64,000 nucleotides of DNA from Clostridium sp. JN-1 (lineage in GTDB: Bacteria; Bacillota; Clostridia; Clostridiales; Clostridiaceae). Every line of letters begins with the position of its first letter. Position 1 is the first letter of the stretch. The stretch lies in NCBI RefSeq assembly GCF_003718715.1, contig NZ_CP033465.1:1984001-2048000 (forward strand), given 5' to 3'. Shown here one piece after another: positions 37,588 through 46,384 of the stretch. Both the position numbers and the translations under genes were made by a program. Below the pieces are notes generated by a model. That model saw only the letters and a list, made by a program, of their open reading frames with translations. It was not told the origin of the DNA and searched no databases.

Positions 37588-38058
37588 TTATAAGTGTTCT
37601 TTACAGGAGATTTCCTCCACCTCAAGCTTGAAAACACAGATTAAGTTGAGCATTGCATCCGAAAAATCCCACCTATCCTTTCCCGTATTATGAATCATAA
37701 TGGCTTGTAAAGCTGCTTTCTTTTCTGCTGGGTCTTCAACGAATGCAACACGTCCTGTCCCGATTATACTCTGAAAACGTGCAGAATATTGACAAGCGGT
37801 TTCGCCTTCATTGAGCTTATAATTCGTATCTAATTCAAATCCAGCAGAGTGTGTTTTGGAAATTAAATCAATTTTCCGCCCCTCCTTAGCTCCATGAAAA
37901 TAGAAGGTTCTGTTGCTATCTTTTGCAGCATACCCAAAGTTCAATGGGACAATATATACTTCTCCACCATCATAAAAACCTAATCGACAACAATGACAGT
38001 TAGAAATGATTTCATTAATTTTTTCGTTACCCGTTATTTCTCTGTCTTTTCTTCTCAT
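37588..38058 (-). CDS. Pyridoxamine 5'-phosphate oxidase-like flavin-binding protein (NimA-like)
   Basis: The 156-residue split-barrel protein has the N-terminal strand pattern CHCCRLGFYDGGEVYIVPLN, then FYFHGAKEGRKIDLI and GTGRVAFVED, typical of FMN- or heme-binding PNPOx-like and NimA-type proteins. Possible roles are flavin-dependent reduction of nitroimidazoles or similar small molecules. ATG 38058 follows TGGAGGATG. Two 60-base lines I counted are 40% and 45% GC, above the roughly 33-38% of sampled neighbours. It is bracketed by inverted heptamer arrays at 37462 and 38140, which hints at acquisition as cargo. Confidence 0.87.
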   Translation of the reverse strand: MRRKDREITGNEKINEIISNCHCCRLGFYDGGEVYIVPLNFGYAAKDSNRTFYFHGAKEGRKIDLISKTHSAGFELDTNYKLNEGETACQYSARFQSIIGTGRVAFVEDPAEKKAALQAIMIHNTGKDRWDFSDAMLNLICVFKLEVEEISCKEHL

Positions 38059-38090
38059 GCTTTCATCCTCCAATCAAATTTACTATCTCT

Positions 38091-38140
38091 ATCCTTTGTC
38101 CTATATCCTCTGTCCTCTAGTTCTAGTCCTATGTCCTCTG
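38091..38140 (-). repeat. Heptamer array 2, inverted relative to array 1
   Basis: TGTCCT-type heptamers (TGTCCTATATCCTCTGTCCT and TCCTATGTCCTCTG) with some decay. There is no recognisable body. It ends nine bases from the stop codon of the lipoprotein gene and, with array 1, encloses the PNPOx-like gene in an inverted arrangement. Confidence 0.75.
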
Positions 38141-38149
38141 CTTTTATTT

Positions 38150-38677
38150 TTAAGGCTGTCCCATACCCTGTATAACCCAAGGGGAGTTCTTATCTTTCCT
38201 AACAACCCAAAACCATTTTTGATCTTTTCCACTTTTTTGGGCTCCTCCTTCTTCTTTATACTTTGCATCATAAAAAACATTAAACACTTTGATATTTGCT
38301 GCTTTAGCTTCTTTAGCTTCTTTAGCTTTTCCCTTAACATCATATAGATATGGTTCTTTAAGCTCTGGATCAGTGTCTTCTTCTATACTAATAAGTTTCA
38401 TATAATCTATACTGTTAATACATTCAGATAAACGTTCATCATTGTTAATTAATGTTTTTTGTACAGCATCTACATTTTTTTCGTTCATATATTTAAAATA
38501 ATTTTCAACTACTTTTTGAGCATCTAATGAGTCTTTACTATTACTTTTATTGTTAACTACTTGCTTAGAAGTTGTTGAATCTTTAGTGCTATTTGTATTT
38601 TGAGTTTTTTCAGTACAACCAACAATAGTAAGTAATACACTTAAAGTTATACATGTAAATATAAGTTTAAATTTCAC
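38150..38677 (-). CDS. Putative lipoprotein, DUF4829-like
   Basis: The 175-residue protein has a lipoprotein signal peptide ending LLTIVGC, so Cys21 would be lipidated. A Ser/Thr/Asn-rich linker follows, then a domain with VVENYFKYMNEKNVDAV and a tail WFWVVRKDKNSPWVIQGMG that resembles DUF4829/NTF2-like extracellular domains. GTG 38677 (MKFKLIFTC) is preferred because AAAGGTG lies ten bases upstream; the GTG at 38689 lies on that site. Function unknown. Confidence 0.78.
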   Translation of the reverse strand: MKFKLIFTCITLSVLLTIVGCTEKTQNTNSTKDSTTSKQVVNNKSNSKDSLDAQKVVENYFKYMNEKNVDAVQKTLINNDERLSECINSIDYMKLISIEEDTDPELKEPYLYDVKGKAKEAKEAKAANIKVFNVFYDAKYKEEGGAQKSGKDQKWFWVVRKDKNSPWVIQGMGQP

Positions 38678-38703
38678 ATTAATACACACCTTTCACTATT
38701 GAT

Positions 38704-38743
38704 TAAAAAAAGCTATCCTATGTATTAGAGATAGCTTTTTAAA
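38704..38743 (-). terminator. Terminator after the amidase-domain gene
   Basis: AAAAAGCTATC and GATAGCTTTTT flank a variable loop, about 16 bases after the stop codon of the gene at 38759. The minus strand ends in T-rich sequence. Confidence 0.8.
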
Positions 38744-38758
38744 GTTATAATTTATTAC

Positions 38759-39856
38759 TTAGTAACGGATTCCAATTACTCTACAATTTGAATACTTACC
38801 AGGATATACATTATCTAGATTTTGATCATTTACATCATCAGAATGTGCTGTAAAATAAACTTTATTACCAATTTTTTTAACAACTAATGCACTGTGATGC
38901 CAAGTTTGATAGTATGAATTATAAAATTGAAGTACATCCCCAGATTTACATATATACCTATTACTTTCATAGCCTACTCCACCATTAATTAACCAATTAT
39001 AAAAAGGAATAACCCCACTCCAATAGTCACTGCTACCATACTTAGTAGCCCACCAATAACTTGTCTGAGGAATACCTCCATAATTCAAACATTGTGAAAC
39101 AAAGTTTGTACAATCTCCATGCTTCTTTGAATAATCTGGGAAATTAGGATTTCTTCTATGAGCCCATTCCTCAGCATACGCAGCAGCTCCAGCTCCACTT
39201 CCTGATGTTTTATACGAAGATAAACCTTTTATACTATTTTGAGATTGTTCTTTATCTACTTTATCTTGATTCTTTTTTGCATTTAAATCTGCTTGTACAT
39301 TTGAAAACTGTTTAGTTAACTCTTTATAATTAATCTTATTATCATAATTGGCAGTTAACCCTAATTCCTGAGTAGTAGAATTATTATAATCATCATTTAA
39401 ATCTATAACATCGTGTATCTTCCATTGACCATTTATATTTTTTAGAATAAATTTATACTTTAATACTTGTTGTTGTTTTATATTAGAATCTTCATCAAAA
39501 ATCATTGTTAAATTATTTTCCACAGTTACATTTGCAATATTATTATTAATATTAAAATTAGTATATGTAATTTTAATATCATAACTATTAAGTTTATAGT
39601 TAATTCCTTTATACCATTCTGAATAATAGTTATTTTTTGTTTTACTATATTCCTCTAAATCGTCATTACATATTAAATTTTTCGAATCATGAATTTTAAA
39701 ATCTTTTACTGATTGCAATTCATTGTCAAAGTAAGAATAAATAGTATTTTTTATGTTTGTTTCAGAACTTGAAATACTACTAGCCTTAACACTATTCATA
39801 CTGAAAAAAATTAAAGCACATACTAATAATAATGTTTTTACTAAGTATTTACGCAT
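38759..39856 (-). CDS. Secreted protein with C-terminal putative amidase (Amidase_6) domain
   Basis: The 365-residue protein has a signal peptide (residues 1-25, cleavage near KAS-SI). A middle domain (about 30-160) looks like the NTF2-like region found in clostridial exoproteins. The C-terminal amidase domain (about 220-365) carries AAAYAEEWAHRRNPNFPDY and GDCTNFVSQCL, where the Cys is the likely nucleophile, and HSALVVKK with the His. It may cleave peptidoglycan stem peptides. The start ATG has a weak GGGGGGTTATG context. It lies between repeat modules 2 and 3. Confidence 0.82.
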   Translation of the reverse strand: MRKYLVKTLLLVCALIFFSMNSVKASSISSSETNIKNTIYSYFDNELQSVKDFKIHDSKNLICNDDLEEYSKTKNNYYSEWYKGINYKLNSYDIKITYTNFNINNNIANVTVENNLTMIFDEDSNIKQQQVLKYKFILKNINGQWKIHDVIDLNDDYNNSTTQELGLTANYDNKINYKELTKQFSNVQADLNAKKNQDKVDKEQSQNSIKGLSSYKTSGSGAGAAAYAEEWAHRRNPNFPDYSKKHGDCTNFVSQCLNYGGIPQTSYWWATKYGSSDYWSGVIPFYNWLINGGVGYESNRYICKSGDVLQFYNSYYQTWHHSALVVKKIGNKVYFTAHSDDVNDQNLDNVYPGKYSNCRVIGIRY

Positions 39857-39977
39857 AACCCCCCTAATTTTGTAAATATTTACATTAATATCTTAGCACT
39901 ATAGTGATACCAAATCAATCAAAATATTCGTATTTATTCCAATCATTATTAATATTGTAAACTACGTATATATAAAA

Positions 39978-40020
39978 AGAACGTACCTAGATTTGATTTA
40001 CCTAAATCTAGGTACGTTCT
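39978..40020 (-). terminator. Terminator after the BofC-like gene
   Basis: AGAACGTACCTAGATTT (39978-39994) pairs perfectly with 40004-40020. T5 follows on the minus strand. It lies beyond repeat module 3. Confidence 0.8.
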
Positions 40021-40030
40021 CTGAATTTCT

Positions 40031-40120
40031 TTTAAATTAAAGATTTTTTGAAGCACAGCGGAGAAAAATCCTCCTTTTCTGTCCTATGTCCTCTGTCCTA
40101 TGGTTTTATGTCCTCTGTTT
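40031..40120 (-). repeat. Heptamer-ended element 3 (beta half only)
   Basis: The body (TTAAATTAAAGATTTTTTG, then GAGAAAAATCCTCCTTTTC) matches the beta half of element 4 in inverse orientation. It runs into a TGTCCT heptamer array at 40080-40117. The array ends about ten bases from the stop codon of the BofC-like gene. The alpha half is missing. Confidence 0.78.
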
Positions 40121-40127
40121 TTATATG

Positions 40128-40718
40128 CTATTCATAGTCTTCAAGTCTTGCTTCTGCATCTTCCCTTGTATTGCATTCAAAGTATTTATTACCTTTTGTT
40201 AAGAGTTCAATGTCTGCTTTTTTTAGTCTGTTAGTCTTTATATCGGTTATATCCCTCTGCTTATTTTCTATAAACATATTTCCATCACTATCAGTTTTAT
40301 ATATAGCAATATATTCACCTTTTATACCAACCACATATTTATTTGGAGCATACTTATCAACTTCTTTAACAAGAACAACTTGAGATGGGTTTATACTTTC
40401 AACTTTATACCCATCTTTTTTATATATTTCATTTAATTCATCTTTAGTTTTGCCTCTTAATTTTCCAGAGTTATCTTCTTTTTGCTTTTCTATGTCACCA
40501 CTTTTAGCGTACTTTATTTTAAAAATTATACATGCATCTGATGAAACTTTAGGATTTAAATCAGAATGTGCATTTACAACTTTTTCATCCTTATTTACAG
40601 TACTTGTGTTTTCTAACTTATGTACACAAATATAATAAGTACCACTAAAAACTACGAGAGTTAAAACAGCTAATAAAATATTCCTAATTTTTCTCTTATT
40701 TCTATAAAAAAAATCCAT
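40128..40718 (-). CDS. BofC-like membrane-anchored protein
   Basis: The 196-residue protein has one N-terminal membrane helix (about 12-31) and an external domain. GKTKDELNEIYKKDGYKVES, VVLVKEVD and KYVVGIKGEYIAIYKTDSDG resemble the C-terminal domain of BofC, the intermembrane-space inhibitor of SpoIVB signalling in sporulation. The low-complexity linker after the helix is not conserved in BofC, so a related but distinct role is possible. It is a single-gene unit with its own terminator. Confidence 0.75.
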   Translation of the reverse strand: MDFFYRNKRKIRNILLAVLTLVVFSGTYYICVHKLENTSTVNKDEKVVNAHSDLNPKVSSDACIIFKIKYAKSGDIEKQKEDNSGKLRGKTKDELNEIYKKDGYKVESINPSQVVLVKEVDKYAPNKYVVGIKGEYIAIYKTDSDGNMFIENKQRDITDIKTNRLKKADIELLTKGNKYFECNTREDAEARLEDYE

Positions 40719-40879
40719 AATATTCCTCCTTTTTATTGAATATTATGGACAACATTTTTAAATTTTATACAATCATTTTTTAAGCTTTCGTAAAATTTAT
40801 CATCTTGATAAACTTTTTATAATATATTGCAAATTCCATCACTTTAGGACTTGTTATTATATTCCATAACATAGGATTG

Positions 40880-42223
40880 CTACATAGAAATATTTCTATT
40901 TTCATTTCTTTTCCTTAGTAACATATATACAGGTAAACCAATGATTGTTACTCCTAATCCATATAAAGCAAAACTTGTACTAGTAATAAGTGTACTAACT
41001 CCAACATACAATGCACCTATTATACCTATTATTGGTATAACAGGATATAAAGGAACTTTGTATGAATCTTCCTTTATAAGTTCTTTATGATTTTTTCTCA
41101 ATAAGAATACTCCACCTATACCAAGCATTATGAATATCCAATTTACAAAAACTACAAGATTGGTTAAAGTATCAAATGAACCTGTTAAAGTATAAATACA
41201 TGCTAATGCAAGTTGGAAAATCATTGCATTTGCAGGTGTTCCATTTTTATTTAACTTAGAAAAGAAATCCTCTGCTACAAATAGTTTATCCTTTGCCATA
41301 GCAAAAGGAAGCCTAGCACCTGTCATAATAAATGGACTTAGACATCCAACTATTGATATTATAATACCAATGGAAATAAGTCCAGCACCAGTCGGTCCAA
41401 ATAATATTACAGAAGCATCTGCAACTGCCTTTTTTGAAGCTGCAACTGCAGCAACTGGCATAGTATTTATAACTGCTAAATTTACACCAAGATATACAAT
41501 TGTAACAATAGTTAAACCTATTACTATTGCTTTAGGAAGATCTTTTACAGGATTTTTTAATTCTCCAGCCATATTAGTTACCGCTATCCATCCTTCATAT
41601 GCAAAAAGTACACCTAGTACTGCCGCACCAAATCCAACTCCTGTACTTGCTGATGATGCCATTGGAGTAAATGCATGTACTTTTCCCATGGCAAGCCCTG
41701 CAGCAATAATAACAGCAATTGGTATTAACTTGGCAATAGCAGCAATGCTTGCAAACTTTGTTCCAACCTTTGTAGATATTAAATTAATGATTCCGAGCAC
41801 TAGTAATAAAGCTAAGGCAAGAATTTTTTGTCCCACAGGTGTAATATCCATAAATGAAGTACATTGAGTTGCAAAAACAACTGCCAGTGCAGCATCCAAT
41901 CCAGGATAATAGATTAATACCTGCACCCACCCAAATAAAAAGCTCATCTTTTCCCCATATAGCTTTTTTAAATAAACTATTAATCCTCCTGTTTCAGGAA
42001 TAGCTGAACCCAATTCTGCAATACTAAGCGCCCCGGCAATTGTAATAATACATCCAACTACCCATGCTAAAATTCCCAATCCTGGTGCACCTGCATTCTT
42101 AAATACGGACGAAGGTTTAAAAAACACTCCACTGCCTATTACAACACCAACTACCAACAAAGTAGCTTCCAATAAATTAATTTCCTTCTTAAGACCTGGG
42201 CTATTATTTTTAGGTCCTTCCAT
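40880..42223 (-). CDS. APC-family amino acid permease in the ort operon (LAT/SteT-like)
   Basis: The 447-residue transporter has about twelve membrane segments. LLEATLLVVGVVIGSGVFFK and ELGSAIPETGGLIVYLKKLY match the L-type/SteT exchanger branch. It lies 76 bases after ortB on the same strand, so it probably imports the ort substrate or a precursor. A hairpin precedes it. ATG 42223 follows GGAGGTG. Confidence 0.88.
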   Translation of the reverse strand: MEGPKNNSPGLKKEINLLEATLLVVGVVIGSGVFFKPSSVFKNAGAPGLGILAWVVGCIITIAGALSIAELGSAIPETGGLIVYLKKLYGEKMSFLFGWVQVLIYYPGLDAALAVVFATQCTSFMDITPVGQKILALALLLVLGIINLISTKVGTKFASIAAIAKLIPIAVIIAAGLAMGKVHAFTPMASSASTGVGFGAAVLGVLFAYEGWIAVTNMAGELKNPVKDLPKAIVIGLTIVTIVYLGVNLAVINTMPVAAVAASKKAVADASVILFGPTGAGLISIGIIISIVGCLSPFIMTGARLPFAMAKDKLFVAEDFFSKLNKNGTPANAMIFQLALACIYTLTGSFDTLTNLVVFVNWIFIMLGIGGVFLLRKNHKELIKEDSYKVPLYPVIPIIGIIGALYVGVSTLITSTSFALYGLGVTIIGLPVYMLLRKRNENRNISM

Positions 42224-42260
42224 AATACTTTATTGCACCTCCATATTTTATTTGTATTAT

Positions 42261-42292
42261 GAGGGACTTAGTTAACTTACCTTATGTCCCTC
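42261..42292 (-). promoter_or_regulatory. Hairpin between ortB and the permease gene
   Basis: GAGGGAC (42261-42267) pairs with GTCCCTC (42286-42292), immediately after the ortB stop. There is no T-tract on the minus strand, so processing or partial attenuation is more likely than full termination. Confidence 0.45.
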
Positions 42293-42299
42293 CAGCTTT

Positions 42300-43721
42300 T
42301 TAAATTAACTTAATATTTAAATCCTTTAGTACTTGAGTTACAAACTGTCTATTGGATTTTGTCTCATCAATCAAATACTGTATGTCATTTTCATTAGCTG
42401 TAACTGTTTGAACTTGTTTTACTGCATTTTTTATATATGATTTTTTTAACTTATTCATATCAAAATATTTTGTTTTTATTAATGATGGGTGTTCTGGAAG
42501 TATAATATTTTTTCCAGGGGTATCTTCTTTAGGATTACCAAACTTAATGACAATGCCATTTTCTCTTGCAAAAGAAAGCTGTGCAAGAGGATGTTTTCCA
42601 GCACCAGTATATTCGGTTTCTTGAACTACAATAACTTGATCTTCATCTAGTTCTTGTGCTAAAGCAAAAGCAGCTGTTAAAGATGTATTTCCTGCAGGAC
42701 CTCTTTCCATTCCTTCAAGTACTGAAAGTGCTTCTGTAGTATAGAACACTTCACCTTGTTGAACGATTAAGAAATTATCCATATATCTTAAAGCTCTTGC
42801 TGCACTTCTTGGAACATCTGAATGATCAGGATTTGTTAAATATGGAACTCCAAATCCAGTATGACCGGTTGTAAAAGATTTTTTATTAAAATCTGTATCT
42901 GAAGCCATGTGCAGACCTGATAAATCAACACTTGCTCCATAAATCTTTGTTTTTGTTGCTCCAGCCTTTATTAATCCTCTAGCTGTTCCAGTTAAATTTC
43001 CACCGCCAGCTTGAGTTGCAATAACATAATCTGGATCCTTTCCAATTAATTTTCTACACTGTTTTGAAATTTCATATCCTAATGTTTCTACACCAGCAAT
43101 GCCTAATGTTGAATATAAGGAAGCATTAAAATAATGTGTATCCTCTAATACCCTTAAAAATGTATAAAATAATTCGGGTCCAACAGTTAATTGAATAACT
43201 TCTGCACCAAAGCACTCACATTTTCTCTGCTTTTCAAGTATTTCAGGTTGTCCAACCTTCCTTGAATCATAACATTCCTGAACAATTATACATTTAAGAT
43301 TTCTCATTGCTGCTTGTGAAGCAACTGCTGCACCATAATTTCCACTAGTTGAAGCAGCAATACCTTTATATCCTAATTTTTTTGCATGATATGCAGATAT
43401 AGATGCTCTTCTATCTTTAAAACTTCCTGATGGATTACACTGTTCATCTTTTACAAATATTCTCGCACCTTTACCTTTAGGGGAAATTTTTCTTGCAAGT
43501 GCGGTCAAGTTTTTAAGCTCTAATAAAGGAGTATTCCCAACTCCTACTTCCCTTTGAATTTTAATAATGTCTTCAAGAGTATACCCTGTGTCATTCATCA
43601 TTCTTTCATAATCAAAGGCAATGTTTCCTGATTCATATAGTGAATAATCCATCCCTGTAGCATTTTTTATAATTTCATTATTTCTAGCAGTAACTGCTGC
43701 ATAACTATTATCTCTTACCAT
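42300..43721 (-). CDS. ortB: 2-Amino-4-ketopentanoate thiolase, beta subunit
   Basis: The 473-residue PLP fold-type II protein has the PLP lysine in NPSGSFKDRRAS, STSGNYGAAVA and GGGNLTGTARG. This matches OrtB, which with OrtA cleaves 2-amino-4-ketopentanoate with CoA to acetyl-CoA and D-alanine, the last step of oxidative ornithine degradation. The ATG overlaps the ortA TAA by one base. The upstream ornithine genes (orr, oraS, oraE, ord) are not here. Confidence 0.92.
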   Translation of the reverse strand: MVRDNSYAAVTARNNEIIKNATGMDYSLYESGNIAFDYERMMNDTGYTLEDIIKIQREVGVGNTPLLELKNLTALARKISPKGKGARIFVKDEQCNPSGSFKDRRASISAYHAKKLGYKGIAASTSGNYGAAVASQAAMRNLKCIIVQECYDSRKVGQPEILEKQRKCECFGAEVIQLTVGPELFYTFLRVLEDTHYFNASLYSTLGIAGVETLGYEISKQCRKLIGKDPDYVIATQAGGGNLTGTARGLIKAGATKTKIYGASVDLSGLHMASDTDFNKKSFTTGHTGFGVPYLTNPDHSDVPRSAARALRYMDNFLIVQQGEVFYTTEALSVLEGMERGPAGNTSLTAAFALAQELDEDQVIVVQETEYTGAGKHPLAQLSFARENGIVIKFGNPKEDTPGKNIILPEHPSLIKTKYFDMNKLKKSYIKNAVKQVQTVTANENDIQYLIDETKSNRQFVTQVLKDLNIKLI

Positions 43722-44026
43722 TAGTTTTCACCTTCCTGCAAAATTTTTTTTACTTGTTTGTCAATTTGCAAAAGCTCAGGTATAAATTCATTTCCAAATC
43801 CATAACTAAATTTAGGATTTATTTCTTCTAATTCACCGATTTCTTTTCTTCCTGTTACTGTAGTTATTGAAACAGTATCACCAATTTCAGCATCCTCATT
43901 TAAAAAGCCTTTTACCCATAATTCTAATGGAACTTTTTTTGTCTCTTCTGGAATTTTAGCAGTTCTTTCTTCAGGCTCTAATACAATATTGTGTATTTGA
44001 ACCCAATCTCCTTTTTTTGCAAACAT
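43721..44026 (-). CDS. ortA: 2-Amino-4-ketopentanoate thiolase, alpha subunit
   Basis: The 101-residue protein is the small OrtA subunit: GDWVQIHNIVLEPEERTAKI, PLELWVKGFL and the C-terminal PKFSYGFGNEFIPELL region are characteristic. It is the first gene of ortA-ortB-permease and lies about 40 bases downstream of a consensus -24/-12 promoter. ATG 44026 follows AAAGGTG at ten bases; an ATG four bases upstream is out of frame. Confidence 0.9.
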   Translation of the reverse strand: MFAKKGDWVQIHNIVLEPEERTAKIPEETKKVPLELWVKGFLNEDAEIGDTVSITTVTGRKEIGELEEINPKFSYGFGNEFIPELLQIDKQVKKILQEGEN

Positions 44027-44067
44027 GCATACTTCACACCTTTCTATTTATTCTCAATATATTATGA

Positions 44068-44082
44068 GCAAACATTGTGCCA
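44068..44082 (-). promoter_or_regulatory. Sigma-54 (-24/-12) promoter of the ort operon
   Basis: The minus strand reads TGGCAC-N5-TTGCT, an exact match to the sigma-54 consensus, with the -12 end about 40 bases before the ortA ATG. A sigma-54 activator gene is encoded just across the divergent region. Confidence 0.9.
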
Positions 44083-44175
44083 ATAGTTTTAATTTTATTA
44101 ATTTTCTAATTTATAACTTTTTATTTATATATATCCTTCATCTACAGAGGTTTTTAAGTTTTTACATTTTTATAT

Positions 44176-44215
44176 CATGGAAATAAACTTCACACATACA
44201 TGGAAATTTATTTCC
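44176..44215. promoter_or_regulatory. Candidate activator binding repeats (CATGGAAAT)
   Basis: CATGGAAATAAA (44176-44187) and CATGGAAATTTA (44199-44210) are spaced 23 bases apart, about two helical turns. The second continues into ATTTCC, forming GGAAAT-TT-ATTTCC. They lie 95-135 bases upstream of the sigma-54 promoter, where enhancer-binding proteins usually bind. Confidence 0.5.
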
Positions 44216-44253
44216 CATATAAAAATCGCAGTAACACGATTTACATACGGTCA

Positions 44254-44275
44254 GCAGTTTATTGTGATAAACTGC
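44254..44275. promoter_or_regulatory. Perfect palindrome, second candidate activator site
   Basis: GCAGTTTAT-TGTG-ATAAACTGC is a 9-bp perfect inverted repeat, about 175 bases upstream of the -24 box and 66 bases before the kinase start. It may be an upstream activating site or an operator of the kinase gene. Confidence 0.55.
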
Positions 44276-44340
44276 AGGATATTTAATTAAGAATGTGTAA
44301 TTATTGTTAATATGAGAGATAATTTTTGGGGGATAAAATA

Positions 44341-46365
44341 GTGAGAATAAAAAGTATAAAAGCTAAAAATATCTTTATCTTATTATTTTTTTGTATATTT
44401 ATATTGATATTTATAAATAAGGTAATTGAAAGTAAATATGATATAAACCTAATTAAATTTGTAAGGGAATCCCAACCTCTTACAAGTGAAGAAAAAGAAT
44501 GGTTAAAGCAAAATCCTATTATATATGGTGCAGATAATAATTCCCCTCCGCTTAGATATGTTGATAAAGAATCAGGTCAATATAAAGGAACTTCAATCGA
44601 CATTATACATGCACTATCAGTTGAATTAGGAATTGAAATTAAATATAAGCCGCTTATTTTTAAGGACTCATTTACAAATTTAGATCATGGAGAAATAAGT
44701 ATGTGTGACCTATTTCCAAGCCCTAACAGGAGTAAAAAATATCTATTTTCAGACCCACTTTACAATTTGAGAGGAGTAATACTTGTATCAGCACAAAATA
44801 ACAGCATTAAGTCATATTCGGATTTATTAGATTTAAAAGTAGCAGTACCAGATGGAGATTATGCAATAGAGTTTTTAAATTCTATGCATTGTACTGTTAA
44901 ATATAGTTATACACAAAACATGTCAGAAGCAATTAACCTTTTAAAAAGTAAACAAGTTGATGCAGTTGTAGGTGATGAACCTGTCATTAGCTGCCTAATA
45001 AATAAAATGAATATTAAAAACAAAATGAAAATCATAGATAAACCACTTTATGAAAAAGAAGCTGCACTAGCAATTCCAAAATCAAAACCTATACTGCTCA
45101 ATATTATAAATAAAGGCATCCTTGAAATTAAAAGAAAAAACGTTACTGAAAAAATACAGCAGAAGTGGTTTGGAATATCAGCTCCTATTTCAAAACAAAG
45201 TATATCTAATACAATAATAATTATTGTAGGACTAATATTTGCATTAATATTTTTGATATTCTATATTATGTATCTTTGGAATAGCAGACTAAAAAGAGAA
45301 GTTGATAAACAAACTGAAGAATTATACATTAGTAGGAATGATCTTCAGACAACCTTTGATGGATTGACTTACCTTATTATTGAAGTAAATAAGAATCATA
45401 AAATTGATAATGTGAATAAAGCATTTTGCCAATTTTGGGGGATAGATAGAAATAAAATTATTGGAACAGAATGTAGTAAATTTAAAGAATTTATATGTCC
45501 GAATTGTAATAATTGCTGTATAAGACATACATATCTATATGGAAGTGAAGAAAAATATGATATAAGCTATAACGATAGATTTTATAATGTAGATACATTC
45601 CCAATCAATGATAAAAGCAAAAATTTTATTAAAACACTATTTGTTATGAAAGATGTAACGCAGCTCAAAATTAACGAAAAGCAGTTATTACAGGCAGATA
45701 AAATGGCAGCTGTTGGTCAATTAGCAGCAGGAGTTGCACACGAAATTAGAAACCCATTAGGTCTAATAAGAGACTATTTATACGTATTAAAAGGGCAAAT
45801 TAAACAAGATAATGATAGAATTAAAAAATGCATAAGTGTAATTGAATCATCGGTTAATAGAGCAAATAGTATTATAAATAATTTACTGAACTTTTCACGT
45901 GTATCTAATGATGAACGGCAAAAAGTGAATATTAAAAAATTGACTCAGGAAATCTTGAACCTAGAAAACAAAAGTTTAGAAAAGCATAATATAATTTTAC
46001 AACAGGAATTTGAAGATGATATGTACTGCTATGTAAACGTCGAATCATTAAAGCATATATTAATAAATATTATATCTAATGCAATTGATGCAATGGAAAA
46101 CGGCGGAACATTATATATTAAATGCAGTAACTCAGATGAAAAATTAATATATACAATTAGTGATACTGGAATAGGTATTAAGGATAAAGATATAGATAAT
46201 ATATTTCATCCTTTTTTTACAACAAAGTCACCAGGAAAAGGTACAGGCCTTGGTTTATATATAGTATATAATGAAGTTCAAAAATGCGGTGGAGAAATAA
46301 AAGTTTTAAGTAAATATGGCAGGGGCACTACTTTTACAATTACCTTACCAAACACTAATTCATAG
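44341..46365 (+). CDS. Hybrid-input sensor histidine kinase with extracellular amino-acid-binding domain
   Basis: The 674-residue kinase has a first membrane helix (about 11-26), an extracellular SBP_bac_3 domain (about 47-277; PLRYVDKESGQYKGTSIDII) and a second helix (about 290-313). A cytoplasmic PAS domain (about 335-440) holds a cysteine cluster CPNCNNCC. HisKA has phospho-His467 in AAGVAHEIRNPLG. HATPase_c has NIISNAIDAMENG, DTGIGI and GKGTGLGLYI. GTG 44341 is chosen because TGGGGG lies eight bases upstream. It pairs with the adjacent response regulator and probably senses an amino acid outside the cell to induce the ort operon. Confidence 0.92.
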   Translation: MRIKSIKAKNIFILLFFCIFILIFINKVIESKYDINLIKFVRESQPLTSEEKEWLKQNPIIYGADNNSPPLRYVDKESGQYKGTSIDIIHALSVELGIEIKYKPLIFKDSFTNLDHGEISMCDLFPSPNRSKKYLFSDPLYNLRGVILVSAQNNSIKSYSDLLDLKVAVPDGDYAIEFLNSMHCTVKYSYTQNMSEAINLLKSKQVDAVVGDEPVISCLINKMNIKNKMKIIDKPLYEKEAALAIPKSKPILLNIINKGILEIKRKNVTEKIQQKWFGISAPISKQSISNTIIIIVGLIFALIFLIFYIMYLWNSRLKREVDKQTEELYISRNDLQTTFDGLTYLIIEVNKNHKIDNVNKAFCQFWGIDRNKIIGTECSKFKEFICPNCNNCCIRHTYLYGSEEKYDISYNDRFYNVDTFPINDKSKNFIKTLFVMKDVTQLKINEKQLLQADKMAAVGQLAAGVAHEIRNPLGLIRDYLYVLKGQIKQDNDRIKKCISVIESSVNRANSIINNLLNFSRVSNDERQKVNIKKLTQEILNLENKSLEKHNIILQQEFEDDMYCYVNVESLKHILINIISNAIDAMENGGTLYIKCSNSDEKLIYTISDTGIGIKDKDIDNIFHPFFTTKSPGKGTGLGLYIVYNEVQKCGGEIKVLSKYGRGTTFTITLPNTNS

Positions 46366-46384
46366 GATATAGGAGTTGATTAAT

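Noticed and set aside
41370-41867. 165-codon plus-strand frame within the ort permease
   Set aside because: It is antisense to a clearly conserved transporter, has no ribosome site and has the Ala/Ile-rich composition of a reversed membrane protein.
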